A model generated the notes under the pieces. That model did not search any database and was not told the origin of the DNA. It worked only from the letters and a program-made list of their open reading frames with translations. The position numbers were made by a program, and so were the translations under genes. From Bacillota bacterium (GTDB lineage: Bacteria > Bacillota_I > Bacilli_A > RF39 > UBA660): 56,837 nucleotides of DNA. This document shows positions 32,699-41,400 of the stretch, piece by piece; positions within the stretch are counted from its first letter, which is position 1; every line of letters starts with the position of its first letter. The stretch spans positions 1 through 56,837 of the forward strand of contig SVAO01000007.1 of the NCBI GenBank assembly GCA_015059365.1. The letters are read 5' to 3'.

Positions 32699-32753
32699 AG
32701 TCCCATTCCTATTCTATCTTTATATTAACATATTTCACCTAATAAATAAAGAC

Positions 32754-32780
32754 AAAAAAACTAGATCACATTTGACCTAG
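32754..32780 (-). terminator. Terminator of the CPBP protease gene
   Basis: On the minus strand CTAGGTCA/TGATCTAG with one G-T pair, followed by seven T; it overlaps the 3' end of the gene. Confidence 0.75.
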
Positions 32781-33674
32781 TAATAGAAGAAGGATTTGTA
32801 ATGACATCATAATCCCATTATGTAAAAAGTGTAAGCCTGTAGAAACAAAGATATTATCAGATTTAACTAAGATATATGCGAAGATAAATCCCGGGGTACA
32901 ATATGGAATTAAATATAACAAATCTGTCCATCCAGAAACACTACTTACTACATGTAACCCTCCAAAGACAAGTCCTGAAATAACAATGAAAACTTTATTG
33001 TTTGAAAAAATATTTCTTAATGCTTGTCTGAAAATAAATTCTTCTGTTAATGGTGCTATAATTACTGCAGAAATAAACATATAAATAGGTGCTTGATCAA
33101 AGGTATTTCTAACTGCTTCTTCGTTTCCTGCGATTTGTCCGCCATTAATTAATCCAATTAGAATATTAGAACTAGACATAATTATTAAAGCTAATAACCA
33201 ATATTTAAAATATTTAGAAAAATATTCTTTGTGATTTTTCTTTATATCTATAATAGCTAAATTAATTTTATCTTTTAGAATTGAATAAATAATTGCTAAC
33301 ATAATAATTTCATATGCAAGTAAGTATATAGCTTTTATTACTGTAGGCATAGTAGCAACATTTATACCAAGTAAAACAAGTGGTAAAGCAGCAATTTCAT
33401 TCATAATAAAATATACACTTACTGCACCAATTCCCAAATAAAATGTTTTAAGATAAGAATTTAAATTATCTTTGTTTTTTAAATGCATATAAAATATTAA
33501 AGTAATTAATCCACTCGCAATCACATAGATTATATTTAGGATGATATTCATATTGTTAGTTAAGTTGTTTAAGTCTATATTTAAAACATAAAAAAAATAA
33601 TTTTTGATAATAAGTAAAAATATAAACAAAATAAATGAACTTCCTAATTTTAAAATAATTTTATTGTTTTTCAT
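32766..33674 (-). CDS. CPBP-family intramembrane glutamic protease
   Basis: A 302-residue polytopic protein with about eight hydrophobic segments. The CPBP motifs are APLTEEFIFRQAL (EExxxR), VFGGLHV (FxxxH) and HFLHNGIM, the catalytic core of CAAX-protease/bacteriocin-processing proteins. Substrate unknown; such proteins serve in bacteriocin immunity or in membrane protein processing. The start at 33674 is set by GGTGAT three bases upstream. Confidence 0.88.
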   Translation of the reverse strand: MKNNKIILKLGSSFILFIFLLIIKNYFFYVLNIDLNNLTNNMNIILNIIYVIASGLITLIFYMHLKNKDNLNSYLKTFYLGIGAVSVYFIMNEIAALPLVLLGINVATMPTVIKAIYLLAYEIIMLAIIYSILKDKINLAIIDIKKNHKEYFSKYFKYWLLALIIMSSSNILIGLINGGQIAGNEEAVRNTFDQAPIYMFISAVIIAPLTEEFIFRQALRNIFSNNKVFIVISGLVFGGLHVVSSVSGWTDLLYLIPYCTPGFIFAYILVKSDNIFVSTGLHFLHNGIMMSLQILLLLLGQM

Positions 33675-33745
33675 TTTATCACCAGTTATATTATAGCAAA
33701 ATTTTTTCAATATTAACAAAAAAACTATTCAAATTTAGAAATATA

Positions 33746-33754
33746 TGCTATAAT
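33746..33754 (+). promoter_or_regulatory. Extended -10 promoter of the rimP-nusA-infB operon
   Basis: TGC-TATAAT, followed by a leader of about 60 bases containing a GC-rich hairpin. Confidence 0.55.
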
Positions 33755-33772
33755 CTATGTGTATTCAACGAG

Positions 33773-33793
33773 AGAGTGGGCAAAACCCACTCT
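33773..33793 (+). promoter_or_regulatory. Leader hairpin of the rimP operon
   Basis: AGAGTGGG/CCCACTCT with loop CAAAA, followed by TTAA. A hairpin of this kind (GTGGG..CCCAC + CTTT) commonly stands in front of ylxS/rimP in Firmicutes; it may act as a weak attenuator or a processing site. Confidence 0.6.
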
Positions 33794-33816
33794 TTAATAT
33801 AAATAAGGAGGTATTT

Positions 33817-34083
33817 ATGGACTTGATAGAACGAATTAAAGAACTTGTTCTTCCTGTAATAACAGAAGCTGGATATATTCTAGATGAGGTAAAATATGAA
33901 CAAGAAGGAAGTAGTAAATTTTTAAGGATTGTTATTGATAAAGATGGGTTTATTACCGTAGATGACTGTGTTAAAGTATGCCATGCAGTTAATCCGATTT
34001 TAGACAAGGAAGACCCAATTGAAGAAAATTATATTTTAGATGTATGTTCTAAAGAAAAAGGAAGTGATTATGATGGACAGTAA
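33817..34083 (+). CDS. rimP: Ribosome maturation factor RimP, N-terminal domain only
   Basis: An 88-residue protein matching the N-terminal alpha/beta domain of RimP (LVLPVITEAGYILDEVKYEQ; SKFLRIVIDKDGFITVDDCV; NPILDKEDPIEENYILDV). Normal RimP is about 150 residues; the C-terminal SH3-like domain after the LEVSSPGL motif is missing, replaced by CSKEKGSDYDGQ-stop. The nusA start lies 14 bases inside its end, so there is no room for the lost domain. AAGGAGG sets the start at 33817. RimP assists 30S assembly and this form may be reduced but functional. Confidence 0.82.
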   Translation: MDLIERIKELVLPVITEAGYILDEVKYEQEGSSKFLRIVIDKDGFITVDDCVKVCHAVNPILDKEDPIEENYILDVCSKEKGSDYDGQ

Positions 34084-35236
34084 GGCATTTAAAAATGCGA
34101 TTGATTTATTAGTTAAAGAAAAAGGTATTTCTAAAGATATTATAATAGGTGCGATGGAATTGGCATTAACATCGGCATATAAAAAGAATTACCATTCACT
34201 ATCTAATGTTAGAGTAGATGTTAATGGTGAATCTGGAGAGGTTCATGTTTATTCATTTAAAACTGTTGTTCCAGATAATTATGAAGAATTAGAGGAATGG
34301 GATTTATTAGATGAAGTAGATGAAGAAAATGAAGAGTCTTCAGATGAAGAAAATGGAGAACAAAAAGAACCATTTATTTTTGATGAGAGAATTCATATCC
34401 CATTAGAAGAAGCTTTAAAACAAGTTCCTGGCATTACAGTTGGTGAAACTATTGAAGAAGAAGTAACACCAAAAGATTTTGGACGAGTTGCAGCTGCTAC
34501 AGCTAAACAAGTAGTTATTCAAAAGATTCGTGAAGCAGAACGTAATACCATTATTGAAGAATATAATGATAAGCAAGATGAACTAGTTTCTGGGACAGTA
34601 GAGATGGAAGATGTTAGAAATTATTATATTGATTTGGGTAGAACTCAAGGGATTTTACCTAAAACAGAAACTATTCCAGGCGAAACAATTAAAATGGGTT
34701 CTAATATTAAAGTATATATTAGTAAAGTAGAAAATAATTCTAAAGGGCCATTAATTTTACTTTCTCGTAATCATTATGGCTTTGTAAAAAGATTATTTGA
34801 ACTTGAAATACCAGAAATAAATGAGGGAATTATTTTGGTATATAGTGTTGCTCGTGATGCGGGAAATCGTACTAAAATAGCTGTTTACTCAGAAAATTCT
34901 AATGTAGATCCTATTGGAGCATGCATTGGTGAAAAAGGTATGAGAATAGCTAACATCTTAAAAGAATTAGGTGGGGAAAAAATTGATATCGTACCTTACG
35001 ATAAAGATGGTGCTAAATTTATTGAAAATGCTTTAAGTCCAGCTAAAAATTTACATGTTTTTATAACTGATGAAAAGAAACAAGAAGCATTAGTAGTGGT
35101 AGATAATGATAATTTATCGTTAGCTATTGGTCGTAAAGGAATTAATGTTCGTTTAGCATCACGTTTAACTCACTATAAAATTGATGTTAAAACTTATGAA
35201 CAAGCTAGAGAAATGGGAATAAACGTAGTTGAATAA
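34070..35236 (+). CDS. nusA: Transcription termination/antitermination protein NusA
   Basis: A 388-residue RNA polymerase-binding factor. N-terminal domain (to about 170) with an acidic insertion around residues 84-115, then an S1 domain and two KH domains (DPIGACIGEKGMRIANILKELGGEKIDIV and LSLAIGRKGINVRLASRL). Two consecutive ATG codons, 34070 and 34073; AAAGGAAGTG inside rimP serves as the ribosome binding site. Second gene of the conserved rimP-nusA-ylxR-infB operon. Confidence 0.95.
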   Translation: MMDSKAFKNAIDLLVKEKGISKDIIIGAMELALTSAYKKNYHSLSNVRVDVNGESGEVHVYSFKTVVPDNYEELEEWDLLDEVDEENEESSDEENGEQKEPFIFDERIHIPLEEALKQVPGITVGETIEEEVTPKDFGRVAAATAKQVVIQKIREAERNTIIEEYNDKQDELVSGTVEMEDVRNYYIDLGRTQGILPKTETIPGETIKMGSNIKVYISKVENNSKGPLILLSRNHYGFVKRLFELEIPEINEGIILVYSVARDAGNRTKIAVYSENSNVDPIGACIGEKGMRIANILKELGGEKIDIVPYDKDGAKFIENALSPAKNLHVFITDEKKQEALVVVDNDNLSLAIGRKGINVRLASRLTHYKIDVKTYEQAREMGINVVE

Positions 35237-35248
35237 GGAGGTAAATTC

Positions 35249-35509
35249 ATGAAAGCAAAAAAGATACCAATGAGAAGTTGTTGTGTAACTCGTGAAAAAT
35301 TACCAAAACAAGAATTAGTTCGTGTTGTTAGAACTCCAGAAGGAAGCATTGTAGTAGATACTACTGGAAAGGCTAACGGACGTGGAGCTTATTTAAAAAA
35401 AGATATTACTGTATTTGAAAAAGCAGAAAAGAGTAAGATCTTAAATAAACATTTAGAAACAGAAATTCCTAGTTCTATTTTTGAAGAATTAAAGAATTTA
35501 GTTAAGTAG
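35249..35509 (+). CDS. ylxR: YlxR family RNA-binding protein (DUF448)
   Basis: An 86-residue basic protein with the family motifs [21 protein letters not shown] and [11 protein letters not shown]. It is conserved between nusA and infB in Firmicutes; it binds RNA and has been linked to RNase P and gene expression. AAGGAGG precedes the ATG. Confidence 0.92.
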   Translation: MKAKKIPMRSCCVTREKLPKQELVRVVRTPEGSIVVDTTGKANGRGAYLKKDITVFEKAEKSKILNKHLETEIPSSIFEELKNLVK

Positions 35510-35517
35510 GTGTAGTT

Positions 35518-35997
35518 ATGAAAAGAGAAGATTATTTATCTTGGGATGAATTTTTTATGGGGGTAGCAATACTTGCTGCAGAGCGTAGTAAGGATCCATC
35601 AACACAAGTAGGGGCGTGTATTGTAAACCAAGATAATAAAATTCTGGCAACCGGTTATAATGGTGCTCCTCGAGGGTATGATGATGATATTTGTATGTGT
35701 TGGGATAGAGAAGGTGCTTTTCTTGATACTAAGTATGCATATGTTTGTCATGCAGAGTTAAACGCTATTTTAAATTCTCCTATTCCTGTTTCAGGAAGTA
35801 AAATTTATGTTGCGTTATTTCCTTGTAATGAGTGTGCTAAAGCAATTATTCAAGCAGGAATTAAAGAAATAATTTATTTGAGTGATAAATATAAGGATAC
35901 TGACGGAGTAATTGCATCTAAAAAAATGCTAGACCAATGTGGAGTAACATATCGTAAGTTTGAAAGTAAGAGTAAAAAATTGGTTTTAAAAATATAA
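35518..35997 (+). CDS. dCMP deaminase (ComEB-like)
   Basis: A 159-residue zinc enzyme converting dCMP to dUMP for thymidylate synthesis. Zinc-site motifs are C-H78-A-E80 and P102-C103-N-E-C106; [11 protein letters not shown] and the substrate loop [21 protein letters not shown] fit the family. It begins 8 bases after ylxR and sits where ylxQ (an L7Ae-like protein) is usual, so it has displaced ylxQ in the nusA-infB operon. Confidence 0.92.
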   Translation: MKREDYLSWDEFFMGVAILAAERSKDPSTQVGACIVNQDNKILATGYNGAPRGYDDDICMCWDREGAFLDTKYAYVCHAELNAILNSPIPVSGSKIYVALFPCNECAKAIIQAGIKEIIYLSDKYKDTDGVIASKKMLDQCGVTYRKFESKSKKLVLKI

Positions 35998-36015
35998 GAA
36001 AAGAGGTGTATTAGT

Positions 36016-38115
36016 ATGATGAGTGTATCAGAATATGCGATTGATATTAATAAGACAGTTGAAGAAATATTAAAAAAGTGCCATGAATTAAGTATTTCTG
36101 TTAACGAGGAAGACGATTTGTTGGATGATGAAGCAATTATTATGTTAGATTCTGCATTCGCAGATAGTAATGACATAGAAGAAGAATTAGACGAAATTGT
36201 TGATGAAATTATTGAAAATAAAAAAATAGACGTGGATAATTCAATTGCTAAGCAAAAACTGAAGAAAAAATCTGATGTTGTAAAAAATACTAAGAAAGAT
36301 TTTGCTGTTCAGAAAAAAGAAATGTATAAGAATAAAGAAAAACTAATGTCTAATAAAAATAAAGGTGATGACAAAATTGTTCTTTATAAAGAAAATATGA
36401 CGATAGGAGATCTTGCTAATAATTTAGGTGTTAATAGTGCAGAAATAATTAAGAAGTTGTTTAATTTGGGTGTTATGGCAACTATTAATCAATCAATTAG
36501 TTTTGAAAATGCCGAAATATTAGTATTAGAATATGGAAAAGAATTAAAACGTGAAGAAACTCAAGATTTAACAAATTTTGAGGCTTATGAAGTAGTAGAT
36601 AATGAAGACGATTTACAAACACGTCCACCAGTAGTAACTATTATGGGACATGTAGATCATGGTAAAACCACATTGCTTGATACAATTAGAAAAACTGCAG
36701 TTGCAGAAGGAGAAGCCGGCGGAATTACTCAAGCAATTAGTGCCTACCAAGTAAAATGTCAAGATAAGTTAATAACATTTATTGATACTCCAGGGCATGC
36801 GGCATTTACTGAAATGCGTGCTAGAGGAGCAAGTATTACAGATATTATAATAATTATAGTAGCAGCAGATGACGGTGTAATGCCACAAACTAAAGAAGTA
36901 ATTGATCATGCTAAAGCAGCAGGAGTACCTATTTTAGTAGCAATTAATAAAATGGATAAACCTGGTGCAAATCCAGAAAAAATAATGACGGAATTAACGG
37001 AATATGGATTAACTCCTGAAGAATGGGGCGGAGATACATTATATACTAAAATGTCTGCTAAATCTGGTGAAGGTGTAGAAGAACTTTTAGAAAATATTTT
37101 ATTGGTTGCAGAAATGCAAAATTATAGAGCAAACCCAAATAGGTATGCAATAGGAACAGTAATTGAATCACGCTTAGATAAACATTTGGGACCTGTTGTA
37201 ACATTACTAATTCAAAATGGAACACTTCGTTTAGGAGATCCAGTTGTGGTTGGAACTTCATTTGGTAAAGTAAGAACTTTGAAAAATGATAAAGCCGAAG
37301 ATAAAATTGAAGCTTTACCTAGTCAGCCAGTTGAAATTACAGGTCTTAACGATGTTCCAGTTGCTGGAGATAAATTTATGGCTTTTGAATCAGAAAAAGA
37401 AGCTAGAAGTATTGCGGAAGAAAGAAAAAATCAAGCTCGTAAGAAAGAAAATGCTTCGAAAAATGCAGTATCTTTAGATGATTTATTTGCTAAAATTCAA
37501 GAAGGAATTAAGGAAATTAATGTTATCGTTAAAGCTGATGTAAATGGTAGTAGTGAAGCAGTAAAAAACACTTTGGAAAAAATTGAAGTAGAGGGTGTTA
37601 GAGTAAATGTAATTCGTAGTAGTGTTGGGGCAATTACAGAAAGTGATATCATTTTAGCTAAGGCATCTAATGCCATCATTATAGGATTTAATGTAAGACC
37701 TGCTAATAATATTAAAGATTATGCAGAAGAACAAGGCGTAGAAATTAGGTTATATAATATTATTTATAAAGCTGTTGAAGAGATGGAAGCAGCTATGAAA
37801 GGTTTATTAGATCCGGTTTATGAAGAAAAAGTTTTAGGTAGTGCAGAAGTTCGTCAATTATTCAAATTTTCTAAAGTTGGAACTATTGCTGGATGTTATG
37901 TAGTAGATGGCATTATAAAAAGAGAGTCTAAGGCAAGATTAATCCGTGAAGGGGTAGTAATCTATGATGGTGCCATTGCTTCGGTGCAACGTGAAAAAGA
38001 TTCTGTTAAAGAAGTAAAAAAAGGATTAGAATGTGGTATTACTATAGAAAATTATTCTGATATTAAAGCAGGAGATATAATTGAGTCTTATGAGATGGTA
38101 GAAATTAAAAGATAG
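36016..38115 (+). CDS. infB: Translation initiation factor IF-2
   Basis: A 699-residue GTPase placing initiator tRNA on the ribosome. N-terminal IF2_N domain and a lysine-rich linker, then the G domain with G211-H-V-D-H-G-K217, DTPGHAAF and NKMDKPG, followed by the beta-barrel and C-terminal domains. Length agrees with Bacilli. AGAGGTG precedes the ATG. The operon ends here with a terminator; rbfA, normally next, is found 11.5 kb downstream behind the T7SS island. Confidence 0.97.
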   Translation: MMSVSEYAIDINKTVEEILKKCHELSISVNEEDDLLDDEAIIMLDSAFADSNDIEEELDEIVDEIIENKKIDVDNSIAKQKLKKKSDVVKNTKKDFAVQKKEMYKNKEKLMSNKNKGDDKIVLYKENMTIGDLANNLGVNSAEIIKKLFNLGVMATINQSISFENAEILVLEYGKELKREETQDLTNFEAYEVVDNEDDLQTRPPVVTIMGHVDHGKTTLLDTIRKTAVAEGEAGGITQAISAYQVKCQDKLITFIDTPGHAAFTEMRARGASITDIIIIIVAADDGVMPQTKEVIDHAKAAGVPILVAINKMDKPGANPEKIMTELTEYGLTPEEWGGDTLYTKMSAKSGEGVEELLENILLVAEMQNYRANPNRYAIGTVIESRLDKHLGPVVTLLIQNGTLRLGDPVVVGTSFGKVRTLKNDKAEDKIEALPSQPVEITGLNDVPVAGDKFMAFESEKEARSIAEERKNQARKKENASKNAVSLDDLFAKIQEGIKEINVIVKADVNGSSEAVKNTLEKIEVEGVRVNVIRSSVGAITESDIILAKASNAIIIGFNVRPANNIKDYAEEQGVEIRLYNIIYKAVEEMEAAMKGLLDPVYEEKVLGSAEVRQLFKFSKVGTIAGCYVVDGIIKRESKARLIREGVVIYDGAIASVQREKDSVKEVKKGLECGITIENYSDIKAGDIIESYEMVEIKR

Positions 38116-38141
38116 TTTACATTTTTGTAAGCTATTTTTTT
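38112..38141 (+). terminator. Terminator of the nusA-infB operon
   Basis: ATAGTTTAC/GTAAGCTAT stem (one G-T pair) with six to seven T, starting at the infB stop codon. Confidence 0.8.
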
Positions 38142-38174
38142 AATAAATTGTCGTAGTATTAATTCTTCTTATTA

Positions 38175-38203
38175 TTGCAAAAAGATAATATTTATAATAT
38201 ACT
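38175..38203 (+). promoter_or_regulatory. Promoter of the yukD-essC operon
   Basis: TTGCAA, 17 bases, TATACT, 25 bases before the yukD-like start. Confidence 0.6.
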
Positions 38204-38228
38204 ATTATCATAGGGAAGAGTGGTATAT

Positions 38229-38483
38229 ATGAAGGAAAATAAGGTAAACATAGAATTAATTGTTCCTAGTATAGGTCAAAAGTATGATTTGTTTATTCCT
38301 GTTAATAAAACAATAGGTGAAGTAATAAAAATATTAAATAGTACAATAAATGAAATGACTGGTTGTTTTCCAGAAAATAATAAATTATGTATATTAAATG
38401 TTAGAGATAATGTGATATACGATACTAAAACTGAAGTAATAAATTCTGGCATTAAGAATGGTTCTTTATTAGCGTTGATATAG
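38229..38483 (+). CDS. YukD/EsaB-like ubiquitin-fold protein
   Basis: An 84-residue protein with the beta-grasp pattern of the YukD/EsaB family: VNIELIVPSIGQKYDLFIPVN, then KTIGEVIKILNSTIN and a final SGIKNGSLLALI. EsaB is a small cytoplasmic component of Firmicutes type VII secretion. A start at 38229 is taken; the GGGAAGAG site fits, and an in-frame GTG nine bases upstream falls inside it. It is 8 bases ahead of essC, the usual order. Confidence 0.8.
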   Translation: MKENKVNIELIVPSIGQKYDLFIPVNKTIGEVIKILNSTINEMTGCFPENNKLCILNVRDNVIYDTKTEVINSGIKNGSLLALI

Positions 38484-38491
38484 GTGATTAT

Positions 38492-41400
38492 ATGAGAGTA
38501 ATAGTTGAAAGTGAAAATAATATTAATCAAACATTATTACCAGAGGTAATCTCAGGTAATTATTGGATACTAGATAATAATGCTAAGAATTTATTAAATG
38601 TAATAGAAGAAAACGGACAATGGGTGTTAAAAAGTAATGCCCAAGTTAAAATAGTTGAGAGTCTATTAACTGAAGCGGATTTTAAAGAATCTTTGGTTTT
38701 AGAAATTTGTAAAACTTACTATCTAATTAATACATTGACTAAAGAAAAATATATATTACATGCATTACCAACTTGTGAAAATCTTGAAAATTTGATTGTT
38801 GACTATAGTAAAGATTCTAATATTTCGATTGGAAAAGACAATAGTTGCGATATTATCATTAATAACAATTTGTTTGCAGCTAAGCAATTAAATTTTGAAT
38901 TTGTTAAAGAAAATAAATGTATTATATTAAAAAATTTGTCTGATAAAAATAAATTATTTGTAAATGGAAGATTATGTACACAGTCTTATTTAGTTAGTGG
39001 AGATATAATTTTTATTGGTGGAATATATATATATTATTTTGGAACTCTAATTTTAATTAGTAATAATAAAGGTGATTTACAATTTAATATTAACAAATTA
39101 AAAAGAAGAGAAGTTCGTGAAAATCCAGATGTAGATTATTCTAAATTTGTAGATAAAGAAATAGCTTTTTTTGATAAAAGTAAGTATTTTCAAAGACCTC
39201 CTAGATTTAAAAGAAAAATAGAACATAAAGTTTTTGATATTGATCCTCCTACGCAAAAGGAAAAACAGGAAGATATGCCTTTAATATTTACAGTAGCCCC
39301 AATGCTTACTATGGGTATGATGAGTATGGTTAGTGGGGTAACTGCTCTTCAAAAAGTATTAAGTGGTGAGAGCACATTAAAAGACCAATTTGGTTCTTTA
39401 TTGATGTGCGGTTGTATGTTACTTGCAATGATTGTTTTCCCTTTAGCTCAAAGGTTTTATACAAAAAGACAAAAAGTAAAAAAAGAAAAACTTAGAAGAA
39501 AAAAATATAAAAAATATATAGATGATAGGCGAGAAGAAATTCAAAAAGAAGTTAATTATCAAAGATCCGTACTTTGTGAAAATCATCTGCCATTAGATAA
39601 GGTAAGAGAAGTTATTATTAATAAAACTCATGTATTATGGGAAAGACAATTAGAACATGATGACTTCTTGGATTTAAGGTTAGGAATAGGTATTAAAAAT
39701 ACAGATTTAGAAATTAATTATCCTGAGGAACATTTTACTTTAGAAGAGGATGATTTAAATGAATTAATCACAGCTTTAGTAAAAGGAAATACCAGTATAT
39801 CTAATGTTCCTATAAACTTAAATTTTAGAGAACATAATAAAGTTGGTATTATAGGTGAGAAAAAAATAGTTAATAACTTTTTAGATGGACTTATGTTGCA
39901 AATTATGGCATATCATGGATTTGATATGTTAAGATTAGTCATTTTAACTAATGAACAAAATAAAAAGTATTGGGAAAAATATAGAGGTCTTCCTTATGTA
40001 TGGAATAATGAAAAAAGTGTAAGGTATTTTGCATCTAACAAAGATGATATAAATAAAATAACTACTTTATTAATGGAAGAATATAATTATCGTAAAGAAG
40101 TAAGTAGTGATAATAATGAAAAAGTACAATTTACACCTTATTATTTAGTTTTAACTGACAATGTTTCAGCTGTAAAAAACAATGTATTTATTAGCGAAAT
40201 ACTAACTAGTGGACTTAATTTAGGTTATTCACTTATAATGATAGATGAAAAATTAAATGAAATTCCAAATGAATGTCGTATGTTTGTAAATGTAAATCAA
40301 GGAATGAGTGGAATATTTACAAATCAATTGACTGCAGATAATCAATTGACTTTTAACCCTGACTTTGTTAACTTTTCTTTATCAAACTGTATTACAAGCG
40401 TTAGTAATATCCCAATGGATATACATAGTGGGAAATTTGTGTTACCAAAGAAGTATGGTTTTTTAGAAATGTTTGATGTTGGTAATGTAAACCAATTAAA
40501 TATAATTAATAGATGGAAAGAAAACAATATAATAAAGACTTTAGAAGCTCCTGTTGGAATTGATGAACAAGGAGAATTATTTAAACTAGATTTACATGAA
40601 AAAGCACATGGCCCTCATGGCCTTGTCGCAGGAATGACAGGTAGTGGTAAATCTGAGTGGATTATAACTTACATTCTTTCAATGGCTATAAATTATAGTC
40701 CAGAAGAGGTTCAATTCGTTCTTATAGATTATAAGGGTGGAGGTTTAGCTTTGACATTTGACAACCGAGAAACTGGAGTAAAACTTCCTCATGTTGTAGG
40801 AACGCTTACTAACCTAGATGTAGTAGAAATGAAAAGAAGCTTAGCTAGTATTAATAGCGAGTTAAAAAGAAGACAAAGAATGTTTAATGAAGCTCGTGAA
40901 AAACTTAATGAAAGCAGTATGAATATCTATAAATATCAGGAATTATATAGAGCTGGCAAGTTGTCTGAACCAATGAGTCATTTGTTTATAATAAGTGATG
41001 AATTTGCCGAATTAAAGAGCCAACAACCTGAATTTATGGATGAATTAATTTCAACTGCTCGTATAGGACGTTCATTAGGTGTTCACTTGATTCTAGCTAC
41101 TCAAAAGCCTAGTGGAGTAGTTGATGATCAAATATGGTCAAACTCAAAATTTAGAGTATGCTTGAAAGTTCAAGATAAATCTGATTCAAATGATATGTTA
41201 AAAAGACCTGAAGCTGCAATGCTAAAAGAAACAGGAAGATTTTATCTTCAAGTAGGATATAATGAATTTTTTGCTTTAGGCCAAAGTGCCTATGCGGGGA
41301 TGCCTTATTATGAAAGTGATAAGAAAGTCACATTAGTGGATTCGACAATAGATTTTGTAAATGAAATTGGTTCAATTATCCAAAAAGGAGATATTAAAAA

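Noticed and set aside
34070..34083. A frameshift that hides the C-terminal domain of RimP
   Set aside because: The following bases in all frames are taken by nusA, and no RimP C-terminal sequence is seen, so the domain is missing, not shifted.
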